In this document: positions 49,561 to 58,126 of the stretch, in pieces
Layout of the letters: each line of letters opens with the position of its first letter
Position numbering within the stretch: the first letter of the stretch is position 1
From: Rhodococcus sp. SMB37
GTDB taxonomy: Bacteria; Actinomycetota; Actinomycetes; Mycobacteriales; Mycobacteriaceae
Assembly (NCBI RefSeq): GCF_004345605.1
Contig: NZ_SLVY01000013.1
Location: 1-64,000 of the forward strand
Length of the DNA: 64,000 bases
Reading direction: 5' to 3'
The notes under the pieces: model-generated
Databases searched by the model: none
What the model saw: the letters and a program-made list of their open reading frames with translations, nothing else
Told to the model about the DNA's origin: nothing
Translations under genes and position numbers: made by a program

Positions 49561-49602
49561 GAAGGACCCCGAGCACCCGTCATAGGGTGCTCGGGGTCCT
49601 TC
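49561..49602. terminator. Bidirectional terminator between M23 and M13 genes
   Basis: GAAGGACCCCGAGCACCC (49561-49578) pairs perfectly over 18 bases with the sequence at 49585-49602 around a 6-base loop (GTCATA). The convergent genes end at 49539 and 49612. Confidence 0.88.
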
Positions 49603-49611
49603 GTACTCGGG

Positions 49612-51579
49612 TCACCAGATCTTCACGCGCTCCTCGGGTTCGAGGTAGAGCCCGTCGCCCGGCTTCACGGCGAACGCAGTGTGGAATGCATCGATGTTGC
49701 GCACGACACCGTTGCACCGGAACTCCGGCGGGGAGTGCGGGTCGACTGCGAGCCGTCGCGTCGCCTCCTCGTCGCGCACCTTCGTACGCCACACCTGCGC
49801 CCATCCGAAGAACACCCGCTGCAGACCCGTCAGTCCGTCGATGACCGGGGGCTCCTCGTCCCCGACGGCAATCTCGTAGGCCTTCAACGCAATCGACAGT
49901 CCGCCCAGATCGCCGATGTTCTCACCGATCGTGAAGCTGCCGTTGACGTGCTTGCCGGGAAGCGCCTTCGGCTCGAACTCGTCGTACTGGGCGATGAGGG
50001 CGGCGGTGCGCTTACCGAATTCGGTGCGGTCCGAGTCGGTCCACCAGTTCTCGAGGTTTCCGTCGCCGTCGTACTTGGCGCCCTGGTCGTCGAAGCCGTG
50101 ACCGATCTCGTGTCCGATGACCGCGCCGATCCCGCCGTAGTTCGCGGCGTCGTCGGCCTGCAGATCGAAGAACGGTGGCTGCAGGATCGCCGCGGGGAAG
50201 ACGATCTCGTTCATGCCCGGGTTGTAGTAGGCGTTGACTGTCTGGGGAGTCATGAACCACTCGTCGCGGTCGACGGGGCCGCCGAGCTTGGCGAGTTCGT
50301 GGTCGTACTCGGCGGAGTAACCGCTGCGGTAGTTGCCCACCAGGTCGTCCGGGGTGATCGTGACCGCCGAGTAGTCCCGCCATTTGTCGGGGTAGCCGAC
50401 CTTCGGGGTGAACTTCTCGAGCTTTCGGAGAGCCGCCTGACGGGTCTCCGGGCTCATCCACTCCAGATCGGTGATGCTCTGCCGGTACGCCTCGGTGAGG
50501 TTCTCGACGAGCACCTGCATCCGGGTCTTCGCCTCGGCCGGGAAATGGCGTTCGACGTAGAGTTTCCCGACGGCTTCACCGAGAAGGTCCTGCACGAGTG
50601 ACACGCCGCGCTTCCAGCGTTCGCGAATCTCCTCGGCGCCCGTGAGGGTGCGGCCGTAGAACGCGAAGTTCTCGTCGACGAACGCGTCGGTCAGGTACGG
50701 GGCACGTGCGCGCAAGATCCGCCACGACGCCCACGCCTTCCAATCGTCGAGCGACTCGTCCGCCCACACCTGCGTGAACACGTCGAGGAAACTCGGCTGC
50801 CGCACTACGATCTCGGCCCACTGCTCCGCGGTGGCGCCCGTCGCGGCGATCCAGCCGGGCCAGTCGAAATCGGGGAGATCGGCGAGCACCGACTCGAGGG
50901 TGACGAGGTTGTACGTCAGATCGGCATCGCGACGTTTGACGACGTCCCAATGCCCTGCGGCAAGCTTCGACTCGAGCGCGAACACGCGCTGCGGATCGTG
51001 ATCGAGGCCCGCGAGCGCGAACATCCTGCCGATGTGCGCGACGTACTCGTCGCGGATCTCGGCGTACTGCTCCTCGCGGTAGTACGACTCGTCGGGCAGG
51101 CCGATGCCGCCCTGCGCGATGTGTATCAGGTAGCGCTGGGAGTTCTTCGAATCGGTGTCGACGTAGTGGCCGAACGCGCCACCGACACCCACCCGCTGCA
51201 ACCGTCCGAGCACCGACGCGAGTGCGGCGCGATCGGCTGCACCGGCGACCGACGACAGTTCGTCGGCGATGGGCCCGAGCCCGGCGGCCTCGATCGTGTC
51301 GGTGTCCATGAAGCTCGTGAACAGGTCGCCGATCTTCTGCGCATCACTCCCTGGTGCGGCGTCGGAGTCGGCAGCCTCCCCGATGATCGTTCGCACATCG
51401 GTCTCGGCCTTGTCGGCGAGGGTGCGGAAGGCGCCGTCGAGGGCGCGGTCGGCGGGGATCTCGTGTTCGGTGAGCCAGCGGCCGTTGACGTGCTCGAACA
51501 GGTCGTCCTGGGCGCGTGTGCCCTCGTCGACGTGGTCGAGATCGATTCCGGATCGGGTCTCCGAGTGCGCAGTGGTCAT
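49612..51579 (-). CDS. zmp1: M13-family zinc metallopeptidase (Zmp1/PepO-like)
   Basis: 655 residues, close to mycobacterial Zmp1. The zinc site HEIGH lies at about 490-494, the third ligand Glu in ENIGDLGG at about 553, and the substrate-binding NAYYNP segment and C-terminal CNGVVRNIDAFHTAF are conserved. No signal peptide is seen, as in bacterial members that are cytosolic or exported by unknown routes. The ATG at 51579 is preferred because AAGGA lies 8 bases upstream; ATG 51588 is an alternative. It is convergent with the M23 gene. Confidence 0.92.
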   Translation of the reverse strand: MTTAHSETRSGIDLDHVDEGTRAQDDLFEHVNGRWLTEHEIPADRALDGAFRTLADKAETDVRTIIGEAADSDAAPGSDAQKIGDLFTSFMDTDTIEAAGLGPIADELSSVAGAADRAALASVLGRLQRVGVGGAFGHYVDTDSKNSQRYLIHIAQGGIGLPDESYYREEQYAEIRDEYVAHIGRMFALAGLDHDPQRVFALESKLAAGHWDVVKRRDADLTYNLVTLESVLADLPDFDWPGWIAATGATAEQWAEIVVRQPSFLDVFTQVWADESLDDWKAWASWRILRARAPYLTDAFVDENFAFYGRTLTGAEEIRERWKRGVSLVQDLLGEAVGKLYVERHFPAEAKTRMQVLVENLTEAYRQSITDLEWMSPETRQAALRKLEKFTPKVGYPDKWRDYSAVTITPDDLVGNYRSGYSAEYDHELAKLGGPVDRDEWFMTPQTVNAYYNPGMNEIVFPAAILQPPFFDLQADDAANYGGIGAVIGHEIGHGFDDQGAKYDGDGNLENWWTDSDRTEFGKRTAALIAQYDEFEPKALPGKHVNGSFTIGENIGDLGGLSIALKAYEIAVGDEEPPVIDGLTGLQRVFFGWAQVWRTKVRDEEATRRLAVDPHSPPEFRCNGVVRNIDAFHTAFAVKPGDGLYLEPEERVKIW

Positions 51580-51703
51580 GCCGTCCATCCTTACACTCGT
51601 AACAGTCCTGATGCAGTAAGCGCTCGAACCCGGAGAACATGCACACGCCGTCCGCCCGATCCCTACCATCGGGTCGGGAACCTACGGACGGGAGAAGAAC
51701 ACG

Positions 51704-52924
51704 GTGGCCAGCGGTGACGAGGCGGCGTCGAAGACGCCGCTGCGCACGGAGATGATCGTCGACAAACGATTCCTGCCCGTCGCCGACCTCTTCTTCCGGA
51801 TGTTCGACAAACCCGGCCAGGGCGGCGGCGCGATCGCCGCGTACCTGCACGGCGAACCCGTTCTCGATGTCTGGGCGGGATGGGCCGACAAACAGCGTCG
51901 CTGGGCCGGCGACACGATCGTGCTGTCGTTCTCCACCGGCAAAGGTGTCGCCAGCACGGTGCTGCACCGTCTCGCCGAGCGAGGCCTGGTGTCGTACGAC
52001 GCACCGGTTGCGCAGTACTGGCCCGAATTCGGTGCGGCCGGGAAAGAGAACATCACCGTCCGTGAGCTCATGTCGCATCGCGCGGGTCTGCACAAGATCC
52101 GCGGACTCGTCCCGGGCCGATACGGTCTCCTCGACTCGGAGAAGGTCGCTGCGGCGCTCGCAGCAGCACCACCGGACGCACGCAGGCTGACGGGGCCGGG
52201 CTACCACGCCGTGACCTACGGAAACCTCGTCGCGGAGGTCGCCGCGCGGGTCTCGGGTATGGCGTTCCAGGACCTCGTCCGGCAAGAGATCGCCGAGCCG
52301 CTCGGCGCGGAGCAATTCGGGGCGGCGGAGTTCTGGTATCGCGTGCCGCCCGAGCAGCGGCACCGCATCGCGCGACTGTTCCCCAAGGTCAACTTCCTGC
52401 CCGCACCGTGGGCGACCGCAGGCGCGGTGATGTCGCGGATGCCTGTCGTCAAAGGTCTCGCCGAGGCCGGGATGGCCGACGGATTCGACGAGGTGATGCG
52501 CAGCCCCCGGGCCCACGACGCCGTGATGCCGGGCTGGAACGGCGTGTTCACCGCCCGCGCACTCGCCCGGATGTACGGCGCGCTCGCGAACGGGGGTGCA
52601 CTCGAAGGTGGTGACCACCGGTTGCTGACGGAGGAGAGCGTCGAGCAGTTGCTCGAGGTGCAGACACGTCGTCGCGACTACGTCCTGGGCTTTCGTCCCA
52701 ACTGGCGGCTCGGCTACCACCCCGCCTGGGTGGCAACGCGGCAGCAGCCGCTCAGGTCCATCGGACATTATGGTTTCGGGGGTTCAGGCGCGTTTGCCGA
52801 TCCCGAGACCGGACTGTCGTTCGCGTTCGTGACCAACCGGCTGGGCAACGCCTACACCACGATCTCCGACGGACGGTTCCCGCGGCTCGGGGGCGCAGTG
52901 GTCACCGCAGCTCGGCGGGGCTAG
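51704..52924 (+). CDS. Serine hydrolase, beta-lactamase/esterase (class C-like) family
   Basis: 406 residues. The nucleophile motif is SFSTGK with Ser77 and Lys80, the second is YGN at 172-174, and HYGFGGSG near residue 355 replaces the KTG box, as in EstB-type esterases. Family members hydrolyse esters or act as carboxypeptidase-like enzymes; antibiotic resistance is not implied. GTG 51704, with GGGAG upstream. It overlaps the convergent thioesterase gene by 4 bases. Confidence 0.88.
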   Translation: MASGDEAASKTPLRTEMIVDKRFLPVADLFFRMFDKPGQGGGAIAAYLHGEPVLDVWAGWADKQRRWAGDTIVLSFSTGKGVASTVLHRLAERGLVSYDAPVAQYWPEFGAAGKENITVRELMSHRAGLHKIRGLVPGRYGLLDSEKVAAALAAAPPDARRLTGPGYHAVTYGNLVAEVAARVSGMAFQDLVRQEIAEPLGAEQFGAAEFWYRVPPEQRHRIARLFPKVNFLPAPWATAGAVMSRMPVVKGLAEAGMADGFDEVMRSPRAHDAVMPGWNGVFTARALARMYGALANGGALEGGDHRLLTEESVEQLLEVQTRRRDYVLGFRPNWRLGYHPAWVATRQQPLRSIGHYGFGGSGAFADPETGLSFAFVTNRLGNAYTTISDGRFPRLGGAVVTAARRG

Positions 52925-53853
52925 CGAACAGCGGGGCCAGCGAACAACTGCACGCTCGCGTACGCCCGCACGTACACGGTGCCGTCCTCGCCGGTCAGCA
53001 GCGTTTCCAGCGATGCGAGACGCCGTCCTGCCCGCACCACGTCGGACTGCACCTTCACGACCGGTCCGGGCACCGTGGGAGAACGCAGGTAGTCGAGGGT
53101 GATCTGAAGGATCCGGTACTGCCCGCCCGCTTCGGTGAGGCTCTGCGCCGCGAGGCCGGTGACGATCTCGGCGATCGAGAGCAGCACTCCGCCCTGGATC
53201 GAGCCGAGGAAGTTCGTCATCCACTCGTTCGGCGTGACGGTGGCGCGCACCGCGCCGCGTTCGACGGTGTCCACCCGGAGGTCGTGCATCCCGGCGAGTG
53301 GGCCTCGCGGCAGCGTGCCGGCAGCGATGCCGCTGACGACGTCGAGTCCCGGTTTCGAGTCGAGGACATCGTCGTCGATCCAGGGTTCGTGTTCGTCCGG
53401 GGCCGTCGGGAACGAGGACGAAGAAGCGGCGCCGTCGGTGGGTGTGCGCCCGACGACGATGGTCCGTCCGGTCAGGTGCAGGACGAGGTTGCCGTTCTCA
53501 TCGAGGATCTCTGCGGCAGACAGACCTGAGGTGTCGTCGAAATGCATGCTGCGTCCGACACCGGAGACCTGTCCGGTGCGCGGGAACGGATTCGCGGTCG
53601 ACACGGTCAACTGCGCGAGCACAGCCTGTGCAAGGACACCGGTGGTGTGCTGACGGGCGACGCCGGCGGGAGCGGCTCCGACGATGTCGGACAACGCGCC
53701 GAACGCCGAGATCGTGACCTGGCCGCGGTGGTCGAAGAACTTGGTGCCGACCGTTTGCGTCACCGACACCGAGTCGGGTGGGCACACGCTCACTCCGACC
53801 CCCGAGTAGGTGGCCGGTCGGTCGATCGGGAACGTGGCGATTTCGAGCGTCAT
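52921..53853 (-). CDS. Tandem hotdog-fold thioesterase (PaaI-like)
   Basis: 310 residues, long enough for two hotdog domains. The second half is clear: NEWMTNFLGSIQGGVLLSIAE is the PaaI-type helix and active-site region, followed by TLDYLRSPTVPG and VVRAGRRLASLETLL. The first half has a weaker but similar pattern (GTKFFDHRGQVTISAFGALSD). It would hydrolyse an acyl-CoA. It lies 33 bases after the response regulator and may be in its operon. Confidence 0.8.
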   Translation of the reverse strand: MTLEIATFPIDRPATYSGVGVSVCPPDSVSVTQTVGTKFFDHRGQVTISAFGALSDIVGAAPAGVARQHTTGVLAQAVLAQLTVSTANPFPRTGQVSGVGRSMHFDDTSGLSAAEILDENGNLVLHLTGRTIVVGRTPTDGAASSSSFPTAPDEHEPWIDDDVLDSKPGLDVVSGIAAGTLPRGPLAGMHDLRVDTVERGAVRATVTPNEWMTNFLGSIQGGVLLSIAEIVTGLAAQSLTEAGGQYRILQITLDYLRSPTVPGPVVKVQSDVVRAGRRLASLETLLTGEDGTVYVRAYASVQLFAGPAVR

Positions 53854-53886
53854 ACCCCGATTCTCGCTCAGAGGCCGGTGGGCAGC

Positions 53887-54543
53887 TCAGTGGGACTCGT
53901 GCGCGAGGATCGCGGCCTGGATCCGCGACTGCAGATCCAGCTTGTGCAGAACCCGCGCGACATGCGTTTTGACAGTGGTTTCGCTGACCCCGAGGCGGGT
54001 GGCGATCTGCCTGTTCGACAGTCCCTCGCCGATGAGGTCGAACACTTCGCGCTCGCGGCCGGTGAGAGTGTCGAGCGCGGGAACCGGCGCGGGCGTGTGC
54101 TCACGCACGGCGGCGAACGCGTCGATCACCGTGCGGGTGACCTCGGGCGCGAGCACCCCGTCGCCCGCGTGCACGGCGCGGATCGCGTGCAGGAGGGCAT
54201 CGGCCGATGCGGATTTGAGGAGGTAGCCGCCCGCGCCGGCTCGGAGACTGTCGAACACGTACTCGTCGATCTCGAAGCTGGTGAGCACGAGGACCCGGCT
54301 ATCGGTCTCCGAGGTGATGATGCGGGTCGCGGCGATGCCGTCGGTTCCCGGCATCCTGATGTCCATCAGCACCACGTCGGGTTTCAGTGCGCGCACCTGG
54401 GACACGGCGACGGCGCCATCGGCTGCTTCACCGACCACCTCGATGTCGGGGTCGGAGTCGAGAATCATCCGCAGGCCGCTGCGGATGGCGGTGTGGTCGT
54501 CGGCCAGTAGCACGGTGATGGTCCCTGGGTCTCCGATCGTCAC
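53887..54543 (-). CDS. NarL/LuxR-family response regulator
   Basis: 218 residues. Receiver domain: acidic pair in LLADDHT, phospho-acceptor Asp61 in VVLMDIRMPG and Lys110 in GYLLKSASA. C-terminal LuxR-type helix-turn-helix: LTGREREVFDLIGEGLSN, then RLGVSETTVKTHVARVL. The GTG at 54543 overlaps the kinase stop by 4 bases (GTGA), coupling the two. Regulated genes are not evident. Confidence 0.93.
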   Translation of the reverse strand: MTIGDPGTITVLLADDHTAIRSGLRMILDSDPDIEVVGEAADGAVAVSQVRALKPDVVLMDIRMPGTDGIAATRIITSETDSRVLVLTSFEIDEYVFDSLRAGAGGYLLKSASADALLHAIRAVHAGDGVLAPEVTRTVIDAFAAVREHTPAPVPALDTLTGREREVFDLIGEGLSNRQIATRLGVSETTVKTHVARVLHKLDLQSRIQAAILAHESH

Positions 54544-55739
54544 TGAATGTCTCCTGTCCGCAGAGGCAGATGCACTTCCGTCCGCCACCGCTTCTTCCCG
54601 TCGCTGCGCTCGCCCGGGTCCTCGACGATCTGCGAGCGGGCACGGCCACCGATGGCTGCGGCGCGTTCGGCGATGTTGCGCAGACCGTGCGAGCCACCGT
54701 TTCCGACGTGGGCGGGCTCCGCTCGATCCCGGTCCGGGGGCAGCGGGTTCGACACACGGATCGTGAGTTCGCGATCGTCCATCTCGAGTTCCAGGAGGAC
54801 AGGGAGTCCGGGGGCGTGTTTCGTTGCGTTCGTCAAGGCTTCCTGGATGATGCGGTAGGCGGTCACGTCCACGTCGGCATCGAGTTCGGTCAGGTCGGGG
54901 GCCTCTACGGTAACGATGCTGCCGCTCGCCTCGGCCGATGCCACGAGAGCGGTCAGGTCGGAAAGCCGCCCCGCGGTGGCGGTCTCCTCCCGGGCGTCGT
55001 CGCTACGCAGTAACGTGACCATCGATTGCATCTCCCGCAGGGCGTCGACGCTGTTGGCCCGCACGGACTCGAGGACCGACATCGCCTTCTGCGGATCGCG
55101 GTCGCGCAGCCGTAACGCGGCCTCGCTCTGGATGGCGATCGCCGACAGGTGCCCGGCAACGATGTCGTGAAGATCGCGTGCGAGGTGTGCTCGTTCGGAC
55201 GTGATCGCCGCCGCCCGATCGAGTTCGGCGACCTGGGCCAATGCCTGCGCTTTGGCGCGCTCGGCTTCGGCGGCGTCGCGGTGGGTTCGCACCGATCGGG
55301 CCCACCACACAGGCAGTGAGATGAGGAGCGCGCCCATGGCCGCGACGAATACCGCCGGCCTCAACTCGCCCGTGTAGATGCCGAAGCCGACGGCGAGTGC
55401 TGCGATCGGGACGATCGGTGCCCGCTCCAGGAACACACTCGTCCGCGCACTCCCGTACAGCGCGGCTGCGAACAGCAGGTCGCCGTATGCGAGCCAGACC
55501 GGCAGGGAGATACCGAGCGCGAAGTCGACGGCGACGGGCACCGAGGCCAACGCCAGACCGAGTAGTGGGTGCGACCGGCGCAGGAGGATCGGTACGCACA
55601 CGGCAGCGAGAAGCACCAGTCGCACCTGCACCGACGTCTCGTCGTGGGCAACCAGGGCACCGAGGTCCAGCAGATACAGCACCCCGCCGCACACGAAATA
55701 TGCGAGTGCGATGAGAGCGGGTGCGTATCGGTCGATCAC
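54540..55739 (-). CDS. NarL-type sensor histidine kinase (HisKA_3)
   Basis: 399 residues. The N-terminal half has four to five hydrophobic segments (about 7-25, 40-55, 60-78, 84-100, 106-143), then a linker and the HisKA_3 motif with His191 in LARDLHDIVAGHLSAI. The ATPase domain has NATKHAPG and GGSHGLRNIAERA. No large extracellular domain is present, so the signal is probably sensed within the membrane. GTG 55739; divergent from the membrane protein at 55855. Confidence 0.92.
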   Translation of the reverse strand: MIDRYAPALIALAYFVCGGVLYLLDLGALVAHDETSVQVRLVLLAAVCVPILLRRSHPLLGLALASVPVAVDFALGISLPVWLAYGDLLFAAALYGSARTSVFLERAPIVPIAALAVGFGIYTGELRPAVFVAAMGALLISLPVWWARSVRTHRDAAEAERAKAQALAQVAELDRAAAITSERAHLARDLHDIVAGHLSAIAIQSEAALRLRDRDPQKAMSVLESVRANSVDALREMQSMVTLLRSDDAREETATAGRLSDLTALVASAEASGSIVTVEAPDLTELDADVDVTAYRIIQEALTNATKHAPGLPVLLELEMDDRELTIRVSNPLPPDRDRAEPAHVGNGGSHGLRNIAERAAAIGGRARSQIVEDPGERSDGKKRWRTEVHLPLRTGDIQ

Positions 55740-55854
55740 GATGCCATTCGATCACAACGACCTGCCCGAACAGGCCGGCGTCATCCGAAGTGATGACGCT
55801 CTGCGACCCGATCGGCGGACGCGGCGACGAGTCTCCCGACGACATGCTCGAATC

Positions 55855-56391
55855 ATGTTCGCCAGCCATATCACCGCATTCATCATCGCCAGCGAGGTCG
55901 GGTTCTGGGTGGTCCTCGCTCTGGGTCTCGTCGTCCGTTATCTGCTGCGTCTTCCGAAGGCCGGTGCGGTGGTCCTCGCGCTGATTCCCGTCATCGACGT
56001 CGTGCTGCTCGTTGCCGTTGCACTGGACCTTCGGAACGGCACCGAGGTCGGCTACATCCACCGCATCGCCGGGATCTATCTGGGAGTGAGCGTCGCGTTC
56101 GGACCCAGCATCGTCCGCTGGGCCGATCGTCGATTCGCTTACCTGTTCGCCGGCGGCGAGAAACCCACACCTGCGCCGAAGGAAGGACCGGAAGCGTTCC
56201 GGCACGAGATCGCGAGTTTCGGGCGCTGGCTCATCGCAGCCGGTATCAGTGGAGCGGCCATTCTGGGGCTCGGCGCGACGGTCGCGAACGACACGCAGAG
56301 CGCTGCCCTCAACGCCGTGTTCCCGACGCTCGGAATCATCACCGTCATCTGGTTGATGACCGGGCCGGTATGGGTTCTGAGCAAGATCTGA
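55855..56391 (+). CDS. Predicted membrane protein
   Basis: 178 residues counting from ATG 55855; the frame is open further up to ATG 55741, and neither start has a clear ribosome site. Hydrophobic segments lie at about 5-25, 32-52, 65-80, 120-140 and 155-175, so four or five membrane helices are likely. I do not recognise the family. It is divergent from the sensor kinase. Confidence 0.65.
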   Translation: MFASHITAFIIASEVGFWVVLALGLVVRYLLRLPKAGAVVLALIPVIDVVLLVAVALDLRNGTEVGYIHRIAGIYLGVSVAFGPSIVRWADRRFAYLFAGGEKPTPAPKEGPEAFRHEIASFGRWLIAAGISGAAILGLGATVANDTQSAALNAVFPTLGIITVIWLMTGPVWVLSKI

Positions 56392-56478
56392 TCATCGCGA
56401 TGAGATTTCCGTCGGCCGCCGGTCTGTCTACTTCGAACGCTCACCGGCCCGATGCCCACCGACCCCAAGGAGATTCCG

Positions 56479-56940
56479 ATGTCCCGCATGCTCTTCGCCA
56501 ACCTCGCCGTCGAGAATGTCGCCGCGACCCGCGCATTCTTCGACAAGCTCGGCTTCACCTTCAACGAAATGTTCTGCGACGAGAACACCGCGTGCCTGGA
56601 GATCAACGAGCAGTCGTTCGTGATGCTGCTCGAGAAGCCGCGATTCCGCGATTTCATCAACGACGACATCTGCGACACCTCGACGGCACGAGAGGTGCTG
56701 ATGTGTGTGTCTGCGGACAGTCGCGAAGCAGTGGACCAGTTGGTCGACTGAGCGGTCGCCGCGGGCGGCAGTGAGTGGATCACGGCCGGATCGGAGCAGG
56801 CGAACGCGGAGATGGGCGAGTTCTCGCACAGCCGCGCATTTCGCGACCTCGACAACCACGTCTGGGAGGTCATGTGGATGGATGTCGAGGCCGCTGCCCA
56901 GCAGTGGGCGCCCGAGGGGGAGGATGGTGCTCAGGCCTGA
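56479..56940 (+). pseudogene. VOC-family gene interrupted by one in-frame stop
   Basis: The frame starting at ATG 56479 (AGGAG 6 bases upstream) gives a glyoxalase-like N-terminal half: RMLFANLAVENVAATRAFF, EMFCDENTACLEI. It meets TGA at 56749-56751 and then continues in frame as AVAAGGSEWITAG to FRDLDNHVWEVMWMD, the normal C-terminal end, stopping at 56940. Related proteins commonly have Arg at this position, so a CGA to TGA change is probable. No other lesion is seen, so it is recent, or an assembly error. Confidence 0.78.
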
Positions 56941-56962
56941 GTGTCGGGAACTGCTCAGGCGT

Positions 56963-57994
56963 TCAGCTTCGGGCTACCGGGATCTCCGGTAGCCCGAAGC
57001 GCGCGAACAAGCCGACGAGGTCGTCGCTGAAGAAGACCGTCGCGTGCGCGACCTTGCCGTCGACGATGTCGAGCACCTGGAGCTGAAACGGACGATGCTG
57101 CCCATCCTCACCGCGCATGTAGAGTCCGAGAGCCGGCTGTCCGTTCGCCACCGTGGGGAGCAGGACCTGATCGCCCGGGCCTTTCGCCGGGCAGTTGCAC
57201 TTGATCAGAGTCACGATGGCGTCGGCGCCTTGATACCAGCCGTCGAACGGCGGCATTTCCCAGATTGCGTCCTCCGTGAGCATCGTGACGAGCGAGTCGA
57301 TGTCGTACTTCTCGAACCCCTCGACCCACCGCTTCACGAGCGCGCGGGTTTCGGCGCTGTCGGGTTCGCTGAGTTCGACGTTCGAGGCCTGGGAGTCGCG
57401 TAGCTGCGCGCGGGCGCGTTGCAGCAGGCTGTTCACCGCGGCGGTGGTGGTATCGAGTGCGGCGGCGACTTCGCTTGCCCGCCATTGCAGTACGTCGCGC
57501 AACAGGAGTACGGCGCGTTGCCGCGCCGACAGGTGCTGCAGCGCGGCGACGAACGCGAGCCGGATCGAATCGCGTGACGCGACGATCGTTGCGGGATCGC
57601 TCGGGTCGTCGGTGTGGCCGTCGTCGGTGTAACCGCCGGGGATCGGCTCGAGCCAGGGGATTTCCTGACGGGAGACGAGGTCGTCCGTCGGATCGGAACT
57701 CGGTGCACCCAGCCCGGTGGGCAAGGGTCTGCGTTTGCGTCCGTCGAGCGCCGTGAGGCACACGTTGGTGGCGATGCGGTGCAGCCACGTACGCAACGAC
57801 GAGCGCCCACCGAAGTTGTCGTATCCGCGCCACGCCCGCAGGTACGTTTCCTGCACCAGATCTTCGGCGTCGTGGAGGGAACCGCTCATCCGGTAGCAGT
57901 GCGCGAGCAGTTCGCGTCGGTACGGTTCGGCGGCATCCATGAATGTGGCATCGCCGAGGCCACTCGGTGTCGTCTCAAGGAGCTGTTCTGCCAT
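56963..57994 (-). CDS. sigG: ECF sigma factor with C-terminal SnoaL-like domain, SigG-like
   Basis: 343 residues. Region 2: YRRELLAHCYRMSGSLHDAED then LRTWLHRIATNVC; region 4: LSARQRAVLLLRDVLQWRASEVAA. From about residue 215 a SnoaL/NTF2-like domain follows (MLTEDAIWEMPPFDGWYQG), as in SigG and SigJ of mycobacteria. That domain is thought to regulate the factor in place of an anti-sigma. Length and layout fit SigG best. ATG 57994 follows AAGGAG. Its final codons form the hairpin at 56966. Confidence 0.85.
   Translation of the reverse strand: MAEQLLETTPSGLGDATFMDAAEPYRRELLAHCYRMSGSLHDAEDLVQETYLRAWRGYDNFGGRSSLRTWLHRIATNVCLTALDGRKRRPLPTGLGAPSSDPTDDLVSRQEIPWLEPIPGGYTDDGHTDDPSDPATIVASRDSIRLAFVAALQHLSARQRAVLLLRDVLQWRASEVAAALDTTTAAVNSLLQRARAQLRDSQASNVELSEPDSAETRALVKRWVEGFEKYDIDSLVTMLTEDAIWEMPPFDGWYQGADAIVTLIKCNCPAKGPGDQVLLPTVANGQPALGLYMRGEDGQHRPFQLQVLDIVDGKVAHATVFFSDDLVGLFARFGLPEIPVARS
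56966..57000. terminator. Perfect stem-loop made by the 3' coding end of the sigma-factor gene
   Basis: GCTTCGGGCTACCGG (56966-56980) pairs perfectly with 56986-57000 across a 5-base loop. It lies wholly inside the last dozen codons of the sigma-factor gene and also directly behind the convergent VOC gene, so one element can stop both. Confidence 0.65.
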
Positions 57995-58126
57995 GGTCCC
58001 CACCCTCGGTCGACTGCCTGAACAACTACCTGCCCGAGAGTAGTCCCGGGCACCGACACACAACAGACCGAGAAGTCTTCCGAAGGAGGCCACGGGCACT
58101 TCGATTGTGACGGTTCTCCGGGTAGC

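Noticed and set aside
51704-52924. Beta-lactamase conferring resistance
   Set aside because: It lacks a signal peptide and a KTG box; the pattern is that of EstB-type esterases.
56749-56751. Selenocysteine codon
   Set aside because: The position usually carries Arg in related proteins, no catalytic Cys is expected there, and no bSECIS-like hairpin or Sec-synthesis genes were seen.
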